Shown here: in pieces, positions 23,622-33,122 of the stretch
Position numbering within the stretch: position 1 is the stretch's first letter
How the letters are laid out: every line of letters starts with the position of its first letter
Assembly (NCBI RefSeq): GCF_014694455.1
Contig: NZ_JAAUWT010000014.1
Location: 1 to 64,000 of the forward strand
Length of the DNA: 64,000 bases
From: Vibrio sp. S9_S30
GTDB lineage: Bacteria; Pseudomonadota; Gammaproteobacteria; Enterobacterales; Vibrionaceae
Direction: 5' to 3'
Notes under the pieces: model-generated
Database searches by the model: none
What the model saw: the letters and a program-made list of their open reading frames with translations, nothing else
Told to the model about the DNA's origin: nothing
Translations under genes and position numbers: made by a program

Positions 23622-24536
23622 TTAGTGTGTTGAGTGAGAACGTACCCAATCCTGCAAGAACTGAATGAAAGCCAAAAGCGCTTCACTGTGTTTGAGTTGC
23701 TGAGGGAAAATTAAATAGATCTCTCTTTGCTGGGTGAAATAAGACGTTAATATTGGAGATAACTGCCCACGATTCAGTGCCGGTCTGACCAGATAATCAG
23801 GCAGTTTGATGATGCCTTCACCGTCAATGGCGGCTTCATAAAGCAAAAAGTTATCATTGGCATAAAACTGCCCTTTTGTTTCAATTTCCCCTTCCATTCC
23901 TTGATAGGTGTATTGCCATGTAGTGAGGTGCAGTTCTGACATGCAATTGTGCGATCGCAAATCGTCCGGTGTCTGTGGTGTACCATAGATATTGAGATAA
24001 TCGGGTGATGCGCAACATACGTGCTGGTAATCCATCAAATGTTTCGCAATCATATTTTTAGGGGGAGTCTTCGTGGCTCGTATAGCGAGATCGAAAGGCT
24101 GTTGGGTTAAATCCTGATTGGTGTAGCCAATATCGATATCGAAAGTGATTCCAGGGTGGAGTTTGCGAAAGGCTCTACACGCTGGCATTAGATAGCGTTG
24201 CCCAAAAATGGCCGCACAGGTGATTACCACTTTTCCTTCGATAGCAGAAGCAGACTGTCTGATTTCTCTTTCCATGGTATGAATCGAAGAAGTGACACCT
24301 TGCATTTGTGCTAATACTTTTTGACCTGCTTGTGTCAGCCTGACGCTGCGTGTTGTGCGTATCAGTAACGTCACATCGAGATCGCGTTCTAGTGCGTTGA
24401 TCTGAGTGGATAAATAGCTGCGTGAAATCCCCAGTTTATCGGCAGCTTGCCCAAAATTCAGACACTCTGCCACGACGCTGAATAAATAATAACGTTCAAA
24501 TCGCTTATGCAATCGTATTTCTTTCGGCAATTTCAT
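23622..24536 (-). CDS. LysR-type regulator
   Basis: A 304-residue LysR regulator. The winged helix-turn-helix is at about residues 10-70 (FGQAADKLGISRSYLSTQIN), followed by the LysR substrate domain (NDNFLLYEAAIDGEGIIKLP). It belongs to the CrgA/AaeR-like subgroup common beside oxidoreductase genes. It is divergent from the aldo/keto reductase at 24687, its likely target, across a palindrome at 24590. Confidence 0.88.
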   Translation of the reverse strand: MKLPKEIRLHKRFERYYLFSVVAECLNFGQAADKLGISRSYLSTQINALERDLDVTLLIRTTRSVRLTQAGQKVLAQMQGVTSSIHTMEREIRQSASAIEGKVVITCAAIFGQRYLMPACRAFRKLHPGITFDIDIGYTNQDLTQQPFDLAIRATKTPPKNMIAKHLMDYQHVCCASPDYLNIYGTPQTPDDLRSHNCMSELHLTTWQYTYQGMEGEIETKGQFYANDNFLLYEAAIDGEGIIKLPDYLVRPALNRGQLSPILTSYFTQQREIYLIFPQQLKHSEALLAFIQFLQDWVRSHSTH

Positions 24537-24589
24537 TGTTCACCCAGATCATGATGCGCTTAGTGTTCCTTATATAGTACATTTTATTG

Positions 24590-24603
24590 TTCTCTATAGA
24601 GAA
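24590..24603. promoter_or_regulatory. Palindrome in the LysR/aldo-keto reductase divergent region
   Basis: TTCTCTATAGAGAA is a perfect 14-base palindrome about midway between the two start codons. It is a good candidate operator for the divergent LysR regulator. Confidence 0.55.
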
Positions 24604-24686
24604 TAGTTAATTCTTAATGTCAGGTTTAATCGCAGTAAGTCGGCGTATAATATCTAGGAATAGTTATTGTGAGACGAGAGGTCAAA

Positions 24687-25604
24687 ATGTCTGAAAATCA
24701 TACAGGTAATGCGAACACATATCGTAATGATCCGCTTGCTAATATCGAATTTATACAAGGATATTGGCGAATGGCAAGGTGGGGGATGTCCCCTGCACAG
24801 CGGCTAGAGTTTGTTAAACAGCACATAGAGTTGGGTGTAACCACCGTCGATCATGCTGCTATTTACGGTATTGATGTACCTTGCGAAACCTTGTTTGGTG
24901 AGGCGCTAGCATTGGATCCGTCTATCCGAGAACAGCTCCACATTATTACTAAGTTAGGCATTATTGCCCCCCAAGTTGAAGGCGGTATTGCATATTATGA
25001 TAGCGGTCGTGGTGAGATAATTGGATCGGTTGAGCGCTCACTCAAACAGTTGGGTGTTGAGCATATTGATACACTGTTATTGCATCGCCCTGATATTTTG
25101 CTTCAACCTGAAGAAGTGGCAGAAGCATTTGAAGTGTTAAGGCGTTCGGGGAAAGTGCTGAACTTTGGGGTCTCTAACTTTACAACACACGAATTTGCTT
25201 CGCTCCAATCCTATTTAGATATCCCATTGGTGACCAACCAAGTCGAAATCAATCCGATCAATATGCACAGTCTCGAAGACGGAACCTTGCATCAACTGCA
25301 AGCTCAACGCCGCCGCCCAATGGCATGGTCATGTTTAGCTGGAGGTAGCCTGTTCAATCCTTTAACCGATCAAGACAACCGCGTATTAACCGTGTTGGAA
25401 GAGATTAAAGAAGAAGTGTCTGCTGAATCGATTGATCAGGTGGTGTTTGCTTGGATCATGGCGTTGCCATCTCGTCCTATCCCGATCATCGGCAGTGGCA
25501 AAATAGAACGCGTGAAAGCAGCCGTTGCTGCGAAAGACATCATTCTCACTCGCGAACAATGGTATCGAGTCTGGACAGCATCAAAAGGGCACGGCGTTGC
25601 ATGA
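24687..25604 (+). CDS. Aldo/keto reductase (YdhF-like)
   Basis: 305 residues. The start at 24687 has GAGAGG upstream; a GTG at 24669 extends the frame without a ribosome site. The aldo/keto reductase catalytic tetrad is present: Asp and Tyr in VDHAAIYG, Lys in IITKLG and His in LLLHRPD, then the barrel end with FGVSNF and the nucleotide-site PIIGSGKIERV. It is an NADPH-dependent cytoplasmic carbonyl reductase with unknown physiological substrate, probably under the divergent LysR regulator. Confidence 0.87.
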   Translation: MSENHTGNANTYRNDPLANIEFIQGYWRMARWGMSPAQRLEFVKQHIELGVTTVDHAAIYGIDVPCETLFGEALALDPSIREQLHIITKLGIIAPQVEGGIAYYDSGRGEIIGSVERSLKQLGVEHIDTLLLHRPDILLQPEEVAEAFEVLRRSGKVLNFGVSNFTTHEFASLQSYLDIPLVTNQVEINPINMHSLEDGTLHQLQAQRRRPMAWSCLAGGSLFNPLTDQDNRVLTVLEEIKEEVSAESIDQVVFAWIMALPSRPIPIIGSGKIERVKAAVAAKDIILTREQWYRVWTASKGHGVA

Positions 25605-25790
25605 TAAAGAGAAAGGCTGTAGAAAGCGTACTCATTTCTTCTCTTTGATTTTATTGCTACTTACATGCCTTTCATAATAAATGAGAGGTGCGCTTAATAA
25701 ATTTTGCAGGATGCAATACGGTAGAGGTTGTCTCTTTAGTTAGGGTACGTGATGCATATATAATCATCTTCATTTTAAACTTCTAATGAG

Positions 25791-26732
25791 ATGATTTTTA
25801 TGGGGAAACCAGCTGCTAGGGTAGGCGACTCTCATTCTTGTCCAGATAAAACGGGTAAAATTCCACACGTAGGCGGACCAGTCTCATCAGGTTCCGGGAA
25901 CGTGTTTATTGGCGGAATGCCAGCAGCACGTCAAGGCGATTCGATGGTGTGTATTGGTCCTCCTGATTCTATATCCGGAGGTTCAGGAAGTGTCTTTATC
26001 AATGGCAAGCCAGCGGCTCGTATGGGCGATGGTTCATCCCATGGCGGTATCATTGTATCTGGCTGCCCTACCGTTTTAATCGGCGATCAAGGTTCATCTA
26101 GCTCTGGCGATTCGAGCTCTCCTTCGTCATCCCAAAAACATTCCTCCCCCGATTCCAGCTCCAATGAAGCTCCTTCATCATCAGCTTGGACGTCATTATT
26201 AACACTTGCCACGCAAGGTGTTAATGAAAACGTCTCGCTAGACAGCGTTCCTAAAACATCGACTTCCAATATTGAAACGGAAAGCCAAAGCAATACCGAA
26301 GAGGAGAAAACACCTGGTATTGGACTCGCGATGAAAGACCAACACGGTTACGTTTATGCGAATAGAAAAGTGGTTATCGAGTCTGGTTCATCAACCGTCG
26401 ATGCACGAACCAATCATTCAGGAGTACTCGATCTCGAAGAATTCAAAGACGAGAAAGAAGTTACCATCAAATTCTGGCTAAACGAAAAGGACGAAGCGAA
26501 TTTCGATGTCTACAAAGTCAGCATCAAAACGTTAAAGCCACTTTCAGATACGACAGGGGTGCAGCAGCGATTGGCTAACCAAGGCATGGCATCGGGTAAT
26601 TCTGATGGTCAACTGGGACCTAAAACTCAAAACGACATAAAAAACCTGCAATTTATCCAAGGTTTACCACTGACGGGGTCCATAGACGGCGATACCCAAG
26701 AGTGGCTAGAAAAGAACGAAAAACTTTCTTAG
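25791..26732 (+). CDS. PAAR-domain type VI spike protein with peptidoglycan-binding end
   Basis: 313 residues (or 310 from the Met at 25800). Residues 4-105 form a PAAR domain with repeated GKPAARVGD, GGMPAARQGD and GKPAARMGD units and His/Cys zinc ligands. A Ser-rich linker (about 105-175) leads to an extension and a C-terminal peptidoglycan-binding 1 domain (DTTGVQQRLANQG... LGPKTQNDIKNLQ, about 262-310). Such proteins tip the VgrG spike and carry effectors. The downstream gene begins eight bases after the stop, so it is probably the cargo. No other T6SS structural genes are in the window. Confidence 0.87.
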   Translation: MIFMGKPAARVGDSHSCPDKTGKIPHVGGPVSSGSGNVFIGGMPAARQGDSMVCIGPPDSISGGSGSVFINGKPAARMGDGSSHGGIIVSGCPTVLIGDQGSSSSGDSSSPSSSQKHSSPDSSSNEAPSSSAWTSLLTLATQGVNENVSLDSVPKTSTSNIETESQSNTEEEKTPGIGLAMKDQHGYVYANRKVVIESGSSTVDARTNHSGVLDLEEFKDEKEVTIKFWLNEKDEANFDVYKVSIKTLKPLSDTTGVQQRLANQGMASGNSDGQLGPKTQNDIKNLQFIQGLPLTGSIDGDTQEWLEKNEKLS

Positions 26733-26740
26733 AGGCGACA

Positions 26741-29700
26741 ATGTATAACCAGCTAAAAGACTACCAGTTAGACTATGACCATATGTTGTTCGACCTTGAA
26801 TACTATCGGGCAATGCTGGAAAAAATAAATGGATACGCCGGAAGTATTAATGATAAGTATATAAAATACAAAGTAAGATATCGGGTTCAAACACTCAATC
26901 TAAGCATTCAAGCGTTAGAAGAAGAAATTGATCGCCAAATAACCTTTCATGAAAATATTTCACCCTACCCCAGTTATGCTGAAGATTTAGCCGCGAATAA
27001 AACGCGTTTAGAAGAGCGGCAAGCTTTTTATCAGGATTTGTTTTCAAACGCAGAGCTTAAGGTTTCTGACGAGCAAGAAAGCGAACCGTTAGAACCCAAT
27101 TTTTGGGTTCTAACAGGGCACGAAAATGTTGAAATACCGACTTTTGAACCTCAATTTACGAGAGACATTACGACACACGACGAAGAAGACGGCGAGGTGC
27201 CTACCACACTGTTAGTCAGACCAAGAGAGTACGACTACAGCAATACCAAGTTCTACTACGCTGACGACGGCAGCGAGATTTATAATCGATTCATATTATG
27301 TTGGAACTACGACGATGACGAGCGCACAGCGGGTGAACCTGATGATTCAGGCTATCACGCCGATAGGCTGGAGGCGGTGTACACCAACGCCAATGCTGTC
27401 GCAACGAGGCTGAGTTACGAAAGTAGTAGCTTTACGATTGTAAGAAGTGAAAGCGGGAAAAAACAATTTGAGTTGAAAAAGCCGGTTTTGCCACAGTTTT
27501 TAGGTGAGAAGTGGCGAACACATTTGCGTGACTCAGGCAGGTTTACCCCTGAAATTGTAAACGAAAACCAATATTACGCTTATCAACTCACGAATTCTCG
27601 CATTAAGTTTTTCAAACCAGGCGCATTCTTTTTATATCCCCTTGATCAAAATGAGTTTAAAACCAAACCATTAAGAGAAATAGCGGATTTGAAAGCGCCT
27701 GTTTACCCTACAAGGTACACGCTGAAGCTGAATAAAGTGGTGTTTGATGTAGAAGAAGAAAGCGCTCCACCAAGGATCTATTTGCATTGTACGTTACCGG
27801 AATGGAATCACAGGTTAAAAGACGCGCTTGGAATTCTAGAGACACAAATCAACGAGTACAAGCTGGCGTGTTTACCACATTATAAAAAGCTGCACCAGTT
27901 GTCTCAAATGTCTCACCTGATGGATATGCACATACGTATGCCTTATCAAGGGCAAAGTGATTTCCTTACTGCTACCAATCCTTTTGTTAATATTGCGCAG
28001 CACCAGATATCGCGTTATCTCAGGCAATCAAGATTTACCGAAGAGTTGAAAGAGAGAGTTAAGCTCCAAGAGGCCATTTCGGATCTGGAAGAGGGGGTTT
28101 CCAATATTATTGAAAACCCTGTTGGGTTTGATATGAATACCCAAAAGCGTCATATTGACAGAGCCGCGAAAGAAGTTTGGAAGTTACTCCATTCAAAAGC
28201 GCTTCTCGCTGAAATCAAACACTATACCGCTTATATCAAAGAAAAATACGAAGCAGGCTTTGATGGGGAAGGTCATCCCGCAGGTCCATATATGGATGAA
28301 GAAAAAGACTGGGATACCATTCTATTCACTATATCAAGGTGTTATGAGGCGCTTTCCTATTCGGATGTGTATCGAGAAATGGCGTGGAAGTATGACTTAT
28401 CACATGGGTTTGATGAGCTAGCTAAGATTTCTCCTGATGAAAATGTCAACGATCTAAACTTAGTCGAAATATGGGAAAAAAGCGTTGAAGAAAGTGAGGA
28501 GCCTGAACATTATCTTGGTGTACAGAGCGAAACCTTAAAAGAGCATGCCCCTCCTAAACAGGAACCAAAAGAAACCCTGTCAAGCTGGATATTGTCGAAC
28601 TATGAAACATATGCGAAACCTTACTTAGGTCACGTCGTTCCCGGTCCAGGAGCCCCGTGTACGTTGCAAGTTATGCTCAGTTGGTACCAAACTGACTGTG
28701 TGCAGAAGATTTATCAAAGCTTAAAAAGCGATGCGGCTTATCATGTTAAGTACTTTAATAGTGTACTTAAGATTTTTGGTATTTTGCGTGGCGATGGCAG
28801 TTCGGTTATAGATGCATATAGTACTGATAAAGGTGCGGATATTATCAAAGCACTTATCGTTAACCAAAATCATTCAGCAAGTAAAAATAAGCTCCAGAAA
28901 TCAAAAAATGCCATAAAATCATTTTTTGAAGAAATGAATATAAAGTTAGAAGCTTTAGAAGGTAATGGTAAAAACAGAAAAAAAGCCGTTTTTTACGGAC
29001 AGTTTCGTTTTGATAGTGATGGAGCATCGGCACGCGCCGCGACTGCAGCGTATTCTCGAGTGGTATATTCTGCGTTAAATGTTTGCCTATCCGTTCAAAA
29101 TATGAATTTACTTGCCGAACGGGCAGAAAAATACAATTGGTCCGAACAAGAGTTATACATCAGATACATGAATTTGCATATTCAAGGCATCATGGATATT
29201 GGAGGAGCTGCAAGCAGCGTGCTTGGGGCACTCAGAGTGGCGCAAATTCGCTATGGTGCAGTTAACAATATTGATGTCTCCCGCACTCGTTCGTTCAAAG
29301 CGATATCATTCACTCAAGGCTTTATTGGGAAATTTCTGGATAGGTTGGCGATTCCGCTGGGAATTTATCAAGGTATCACTGCATCTTATGATATAAGAGG
29401 CCTGCTTGAAGACAGAAAAACCGAAGAAGCACTAGTGGCGGCCACTACCGCTGCGGCGGGCATTATGTTGACGGTTGGCTTTACCGTCAGAATGATCAAT
29501 ACCGTTAAATGGGGCTCGCGTATTCCTCACCCAATGGTGTCTGGTTTACTTATCTCCGCGGGCACGTTCTTTAACATTATGATGTTTTTTTATGATCTGG
29601 TAAAACTGGCTAAACCCTTCTTCAGCAGTCAATCTCAGAATAATCTTGTTGGGTTATGGGAGGAGGTGAAGAGACCTGTTCATATACCTAAACAAACAGT

Positions 29701-30382
29701 GGAGGCATATGGCTTAAAAACAACGGGAAATTATTCAGTTTGGAGTATTGCCGCAAATCTCTCTTTTGATGGAGAGCATGATTTAAAAGTGCTACTGAAT
29801 GAAAAGCCAATAGATACATATAAGTTGCTTTATGGGCAAACAGATAACCCTATCACAATAATAGAAGACTACCATCAAGACGGGGTCATAAGCAGCAAAG
29901 GTGTTAACCTTGGTAAGCTATCATGGAGAGCCATAATCCCTCTATATTTAAAGAGAGATAGAGAGGGTAACCTTCTTTACACTAGGCAGCAGATTATAGA
30001 TTTGGTCGATTTTGATATCGCTTGGCTAAAAACATTGTGGTTTAACGGTATACACAGCGTCGAACAAGTGATTGACTATTACGAAGAGGTCAAAGCTCGA
30101 ACTAAATACAATGAGGAGAGGTTTGGTCTCCACGAGTTACCTCATAATTTGACGTTTAATGAGGCAAACCTTGGTAATCAAAACCACCCTTCTCTACTGT
30201 ATATTGGATTGCAAGAAACCTGTTATTCCAGTTTTGGATGTAAATTCTTAGAGCATCAGCCCATCTATGTTCTTTTAGAAATGGGGCTATTTACTCCACC
30301 TAATGATCAGCCATTCTACAAATCCCATCTTTGGCAGCATCCACATTTTCATTTAGACCCTATTTCGATTCCCAAGGACTGA
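26741..30382 (+). CDS. Probable type VI effector, large, with late membrane segments
   Basis: 1213 residues from the ATG at 26741 (AGAGG five bases upstream); the frame opens 39 bases earlier inside the PAAR gene. No catalytic motif is recognised. Residues 1-130 are partly helical coiled coil, the middle is mixed, and two hydrophobic stretches lie at about 895-920 and 933-960 (AAAGIMLTVGFTV; VSGLLISAGTFFNIMMFFYD), preceded by PLGIYQGITAS. This architecture behind a PAAR gene recalls VasX-like pore-forming effectors, but family membership is not shown. AT-rich codon use and position indicate accessory DNA. Confidence 0.6.
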   Translation: MYNQLKDYQLDYDHMLFDLEYYRAMLEKINGYAGSINDKYIKYKVRYRVQTLNLSIQALEEEIDRQITFHENISPYPSYAEDLAANKTRLEERQAFYQDLFSNAELKVSDEQESEPLEPNFWVLTGHENVEIPTFEPQFTRDITTHDEEDGEVPTTLLVRPREYDYSNTKFYYADDGSEIYNRFILCWNYDDDERTAGEPDDSGYHADRLEAVYTNANAVATRLSYESSSFTIVRSESGKKQFELKKPVLPQFLGEKWRTHLRDSGRFTPEIVNENQYYAYQLTNSRIKFFKPGAFFLYPLDQNEFKTKPLREIADLKAPVYPTRYTLKLNKVVFDVEEESAPPRIYLHCTLPEWNHRLKDALGILETQINEYKLACLPHYKKLHQLSQMSHLMDMHIRMPYQGQSDFLTATNPFVNIAQHQISRYLRQSRFTEELKERVKLQEAISDLEEGVSNIIENPVGFDMNTQKRHIDRAAKEVWKLLHSKALLAEIKHYTAYIKEKYEAGFDGEGHPAGPYMDEEKDWDTILFTISRCYEALSYSDVYREMAWKYDLSHGFDELAKISPDENVNDLNLVEIWEKSVEESEEPEHYLGVQSETLKEHAPPKQEPKETLSSWILSNYETYAKPYLGHVVPGPGAPCTLQVMLSWYQTDCVQKIYQSLKSDAAYHVKYFNSVLKIFGILRGDGSSVIDAYSTDKGADIIKALIVNQNHSASKNKLQKSKNAIKSFFEEMNIKLEALEGNGKNRKKAVFYGQFRFDSDGASARAATAAYSRVVYSALNVCLSVQNMNLLAERAEKYNWSEQELYIRYMNLHIQGIMDIGGAASSVLGALRVAQIRYGAVNNIDVSRTRSFKAISFTQGFIGKFLDRLAIPLGIYQGITASYDIRGLLEDRKTEEALVAATTAAAGIMLTVGFTVRMINTVKWGSRIPHPMVSGLLISAGTFFNIMMFFYDLVKLAKPFFSSQSQNNLVGLWEEVKRPVHIPKQTVEAYGLKTTGNYSVWSIAANLSFDGEHDLKVLLNEKPIDTYKLLYGQTDNPITIIEDYHQDGVISSKGVNLGKLSWRAIIPLYLKRDREGNLLYTRQQIIDLVDFDIAWLKTLWFNGIHSVEQVIDYYEEVKARTKYNEERFGLHELPHNLTFNEANLGNQNHPSLLYIGLQETCYSSFGCKFLEHQPIYVLLEMGLFTPPNDQPFYKSHLWQHPHFHLDPISIPKD

Positions 30383-30384
30383 CT

Positions 30385-31908
30385 GTGTTAAAAAAACTAC
30401 TGCTTATAACCTTTATCCTTTTCACTTTTCCTACTATGGGTTATGAAGATCAAGAGCGACAAACAATTGCCAATTCATCTGAAGAGGCAAAAAAATTCAT
30501 TGAACTTTATAAAGGCTACAAAGGATATGCGTATGTCTTTTCGGAAGGCTTGGATGTTCGTTACCTCCCACAATCAGAAGGTTTGATTGACGACAAAGGC
30601 AGTGTAAGACGTAGATTTCAACAAACATCGATACGTGAAAGTCAATATAAGTATTTTTTCCGTCACAATAAATATAGGAATTATGCTGTTGTTAACTCGA
30701 AAGGTAAAATAACTCAATTAGTATTAGAGGTTGAATCTAGAAAATCAATTAACCATAGTCGGCTTATTGATTTTATTTCTAATCTTAATAGCTTAGAATA
30801 TTTATCTATACGTTCTGGTTGGGAATCATTCAAAGAAGTTGATTTAGAAAATAATAGCAAACTGAAGCAGGTTTATTTTGATAAAATAAAAGTTGAAAAA
30901 ATAATCTTGCCCCAAAATGGTTTGTTAGAAGTTATTGATTTTTATACAAAGAAAAATGTGATTTTTGAAAACTTAAAATATCAACGAAATTTGAAAGCAA
31001 TGAATCTAATTGGAGGTAATATAGACCTATCAGAAATTTCTGTTCTAGACAAGATGGAGAATCTCTATATATCACATACCAAGCATATAAAAGGGGTGAA
31101 CAATGATGATTTTGTTCTTTCGAAATTAAAAAATTTAGAGAGGCTTTATATACCCAACAGTGAAAATATCGAAATTATTGGTTTGGAAAAACTAAATAAG
31201 TTAAAAAAGCTATCTCTAGGGCAAGTGGTTGATTATTCTGGCGTAGTTATACCTCCCTCGGTGGAATATCTTTCAAGCGGAGGGAAGTTAAATACTAAAC
31301 TACCTGACCTTTCAAGAAGTAAGAACCTAAAAACCTTCATATCTAAAAAAACATCGATTACAGATTTAAATGGATTAAGCGATCTCCCTTACTTAGAAGA
31401 AGTGATTATAGAAAATAGCAAGCTACAAAGTCTTAATGGTTTGAATAATCTCCCTTCTTTGAAAACTCTTACGATTCATTATGGAGAGTTAAAAACAATT
31501 GGTGATATTCATTCATTAAACGCTTTAGAGGAAATAGAGTTGGAATATCAGCAGTTCGAAAATTTAGATGGTTTGAAGAACCTCCCTTCCCTAAAATCAT
31601 TAATTATTAATGGAGGAACTATTAAGAGTTTAGATAAGTTAGAAGGAATTGATAACTTGGAAAAATTGGGGATTATGAACCAAGAGATTAGAAAGGTAGA
31701 GAATATTGACCACTTTAAAAACCTAAAGTATGTATCTTATCGAGGAAATCCAATTGAAGAACTGGATTTCAAAAACATTGAAAGCTTAGCTTATTGTAAA
31801 GTTGATATTTCTGAAACAAAATTCTACGAATCAATGTCTGATATAGATAAGACAAAGTTGAAAAACTTACACAGAAAGGGAAACATCAACGGGAAACAAG
31901 GAATATGA
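30385..31908 (+). CDS. Secreted leucine-rich-repeat protein after the effector
   Basis: About 508 residues from a GTG at 30385, which follows AAGGA by six bases and lies three bases after the effector stop; the frame itself opens upstream in the effector gene. A signal peptide is evident (KKLLLITFILFTFPTMG). Residues about 120-495 hold irregular leucine-rich repeats of roughly 22 residues (LNNLPSLKTLTIHYGELKTI, LKNLPSLKSLIINGGTIKSL). It is AT-rich. It may be a periplasmic immunity or accessory protein for the effector; that role is inferred only from operon position. Confidence 0.6.
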   Translation: MLKKLLLITFILFTFPTMGYEDQERQTIANSSEEAKKFIELYKGYKGYAYVFSEGLDVRYLPQSEGLIDDKGSVRRRFQQTSIRESQYKYFFRHNKYRNYAVVNSKGKITQLVLEVESRKSINHSRLIDFISNLNSLEYLSIRSGWESFKEVDLENNSKLKQVYFDKIKVEKIILPQNGLLEVIDFYTKKNVIFENLKYQRNLKAMNLIGGNIDLSEISVLDKMENLYISHTKHIKGVNNDDFVLSKLKNLERLYIPNSENIEIIGLEKLNKLKKLSLGQVVDYSGVVIPPSVEYLSSGGKLNTKLPDLSRSKNLKTFISKKTSITDLNGLSDLPYLEEVIIENSKLQSLNGLNNLPSLKTLTIHYGELKTIGDIHSLNALEEIELEYQQFENLDGLKNLPSLKSLIINGGTIKSLDKLEGIDNLEKLGIMNQEIRKVENIDHFKNLKYVSYRGNPIEELDFKNIESLAYCKVDISETKFYESMSDIDKTKLKNLHRKGNINGKQGI

Positions 31909-32081
31909 TTTATATTCAAGTTATCGCCGTTATTACGCTGCTCATTAACTTCCTAATGAGTACTATCCATGAGTTTTCAGATGGTGAAGAAACGTTTATG
32001 GATTACGCGAGTATTTTGGTGTTGAGTTATATTATTGTGCTGATAGTGAATCAGATTTTTTTTAAACGTGATGAATCATGA
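31905..32081 (+). CDS. 58-residue two-segment membrane protein, possible immunity protein
   Basis: It overlaps the preceding stop (ATGA), with AAGGA just before it. The translation begins MIYIQVIAVITLLINFLMST, with a short acidic loop (HEFSDGEETFMD) and a second span (ASILVLSYIIVLIVNQIFF), ending KRDES. Two membrane spans in a small protein at the end of a PAAR-effector operon fit immunity to a membrane-acting effector. It is below the size normally called. No family recognised. Confidence 0.55.
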   Translation: MIYIQVIAVITLLINFLMSTIHEFSDGEETFMDYASILVLSYIIVLIVNQIFFKRDES

Positions 32082-32140
32082 TATTCACATATTATAGTAA
32101 AGGGTAGGGGGAATATGCTCTTACCCTTTGTATTGATAAT

Positions 32141-32956
32141 TTAATTTATTAAATAAGTAGGGTATTTGAATTCTATGGATTCTAGTTTACTTAACTGACA
32201 AAGGCTTTTATGGTTTTCTTCTAATGATTTAAATATATTCTCATGCTCCAATATATTTCCAGTTATAAAGCTGTAGATCTGATACCATTTATTTTCTAAT
32301 TCATTTTTAGCATATTCCATCTCACTTCGTTTGTAGTAATAAGTACTAAATGGAAGATGTACTTTTTTGGATAAATCTCCCTTAATAAGCTCCAGTACCA
32401 TATAGAATCCCTTTGCTCGAGTAGAACTAGTAATACCATAGTTTACTGGTTCTACTAGATAGGCTTTCACATCACCCACATAAAACTCTTCCTTTATTAA
32501 ATAGCTATTGTCCTTTTTACTGTAGTAGCCTATATACAGTTTGCTTGTGTTTCGGCTAAAGAGAAGGCTTTCACAGTTCTTCTCAAATTTATGTAATATA
32601 AATTTTGCATAAATAACAGATGAAGTAAAATAGATGAATAAGTTTATCTCTGACATTAAGATAACAGGTAATGTTAATATCCAAAGAATATAGTAGAAAT
32701 AAATTTTAAAACCTAAGTGGTGTTTGCTTATTTCATAGAGAAGGAAATTTTTTGAGTATTTCAATCCACTTGATGGGTATATGTCTGCAGAATATTGGGT
32801 AGGATAGCCATTTTTAATCTCTTTTATTATTGTAGGTTCTGTTCTGGTTTTGTATTCTATTTTGCTAAATTGCTCCTTAAATGAATGTTTTACATAGTAA
32901 TAATAAATAATATGACCGACTATTACAAATAACAGAAAATATAATATGAACATCAT
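32141..32956 (-). CDS. Unrecognised AT-rich membrane protein
   Basis: 271 residues. An N-terminal membrane span (FILYFLLFVIVGHIIYYYY) is followed by a pair of spans at about residues 82-125 (IYFYYILWILTLPVILM; NLFIYFTSSVIYAKFIL) and a soluble second half rich in Tyr, Lys and Glu. The codon use is markedly AT-rich, as in the adjoining effector cassette. It is convergent with that cassette. No family is recognised; it may be accessory DNA or a T6SS-associated membrane protein. Confidence 0.55.
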   Translation of the reverse strand: MMFILYFLLFVIVGHIIYYYYVKHSFKEQFSKIEYKTRTEPTIIKEIKNGYPTQYSADIYPSSGLKYSKNFLLYEISKHHLGFKIYFYYILWILTLPVILMSEINLFIYFTSSVIYAKFILHKFEKNCESLLFSRNTSKLYIGYYSKKDNSYLIKEEFYVGDVKAYLVEPVNYGITSSTRAKGFYMVLELIKGDLSKKVHLPFSTYYYKRSEMEYAKNELENKWYQIYSFITGNILEHENIFKSLEENHKSLCQLSKLESIEFKYPTYLIN

Positions 32957-33078
32957 TGACTTTACAGTAGATAAAAAATCAATATCTTAGATTGAATTAA
33001 TCTACACAAGTGTTTTAATTATGTTTTGCGAGCGGTTTAGTATGTTCGGGGTATAGATTTTTGATTTTTGTAATTTAC

Positions 33079-33102
33079 AAAAAGGAGGCTTTCGCCTCCT
33101 TT
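33079..33102 (-). terminator. Terminator of the adenosine deaminase gene
   Basis: Read on the minus strand, the stem AAAGGAGGC/GCCTCCTTT with a short loop runs into a T tract. Confidence 0.85.
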
Positions 33103-33122
33103 GTTCTTTAACTTTCTAACTA

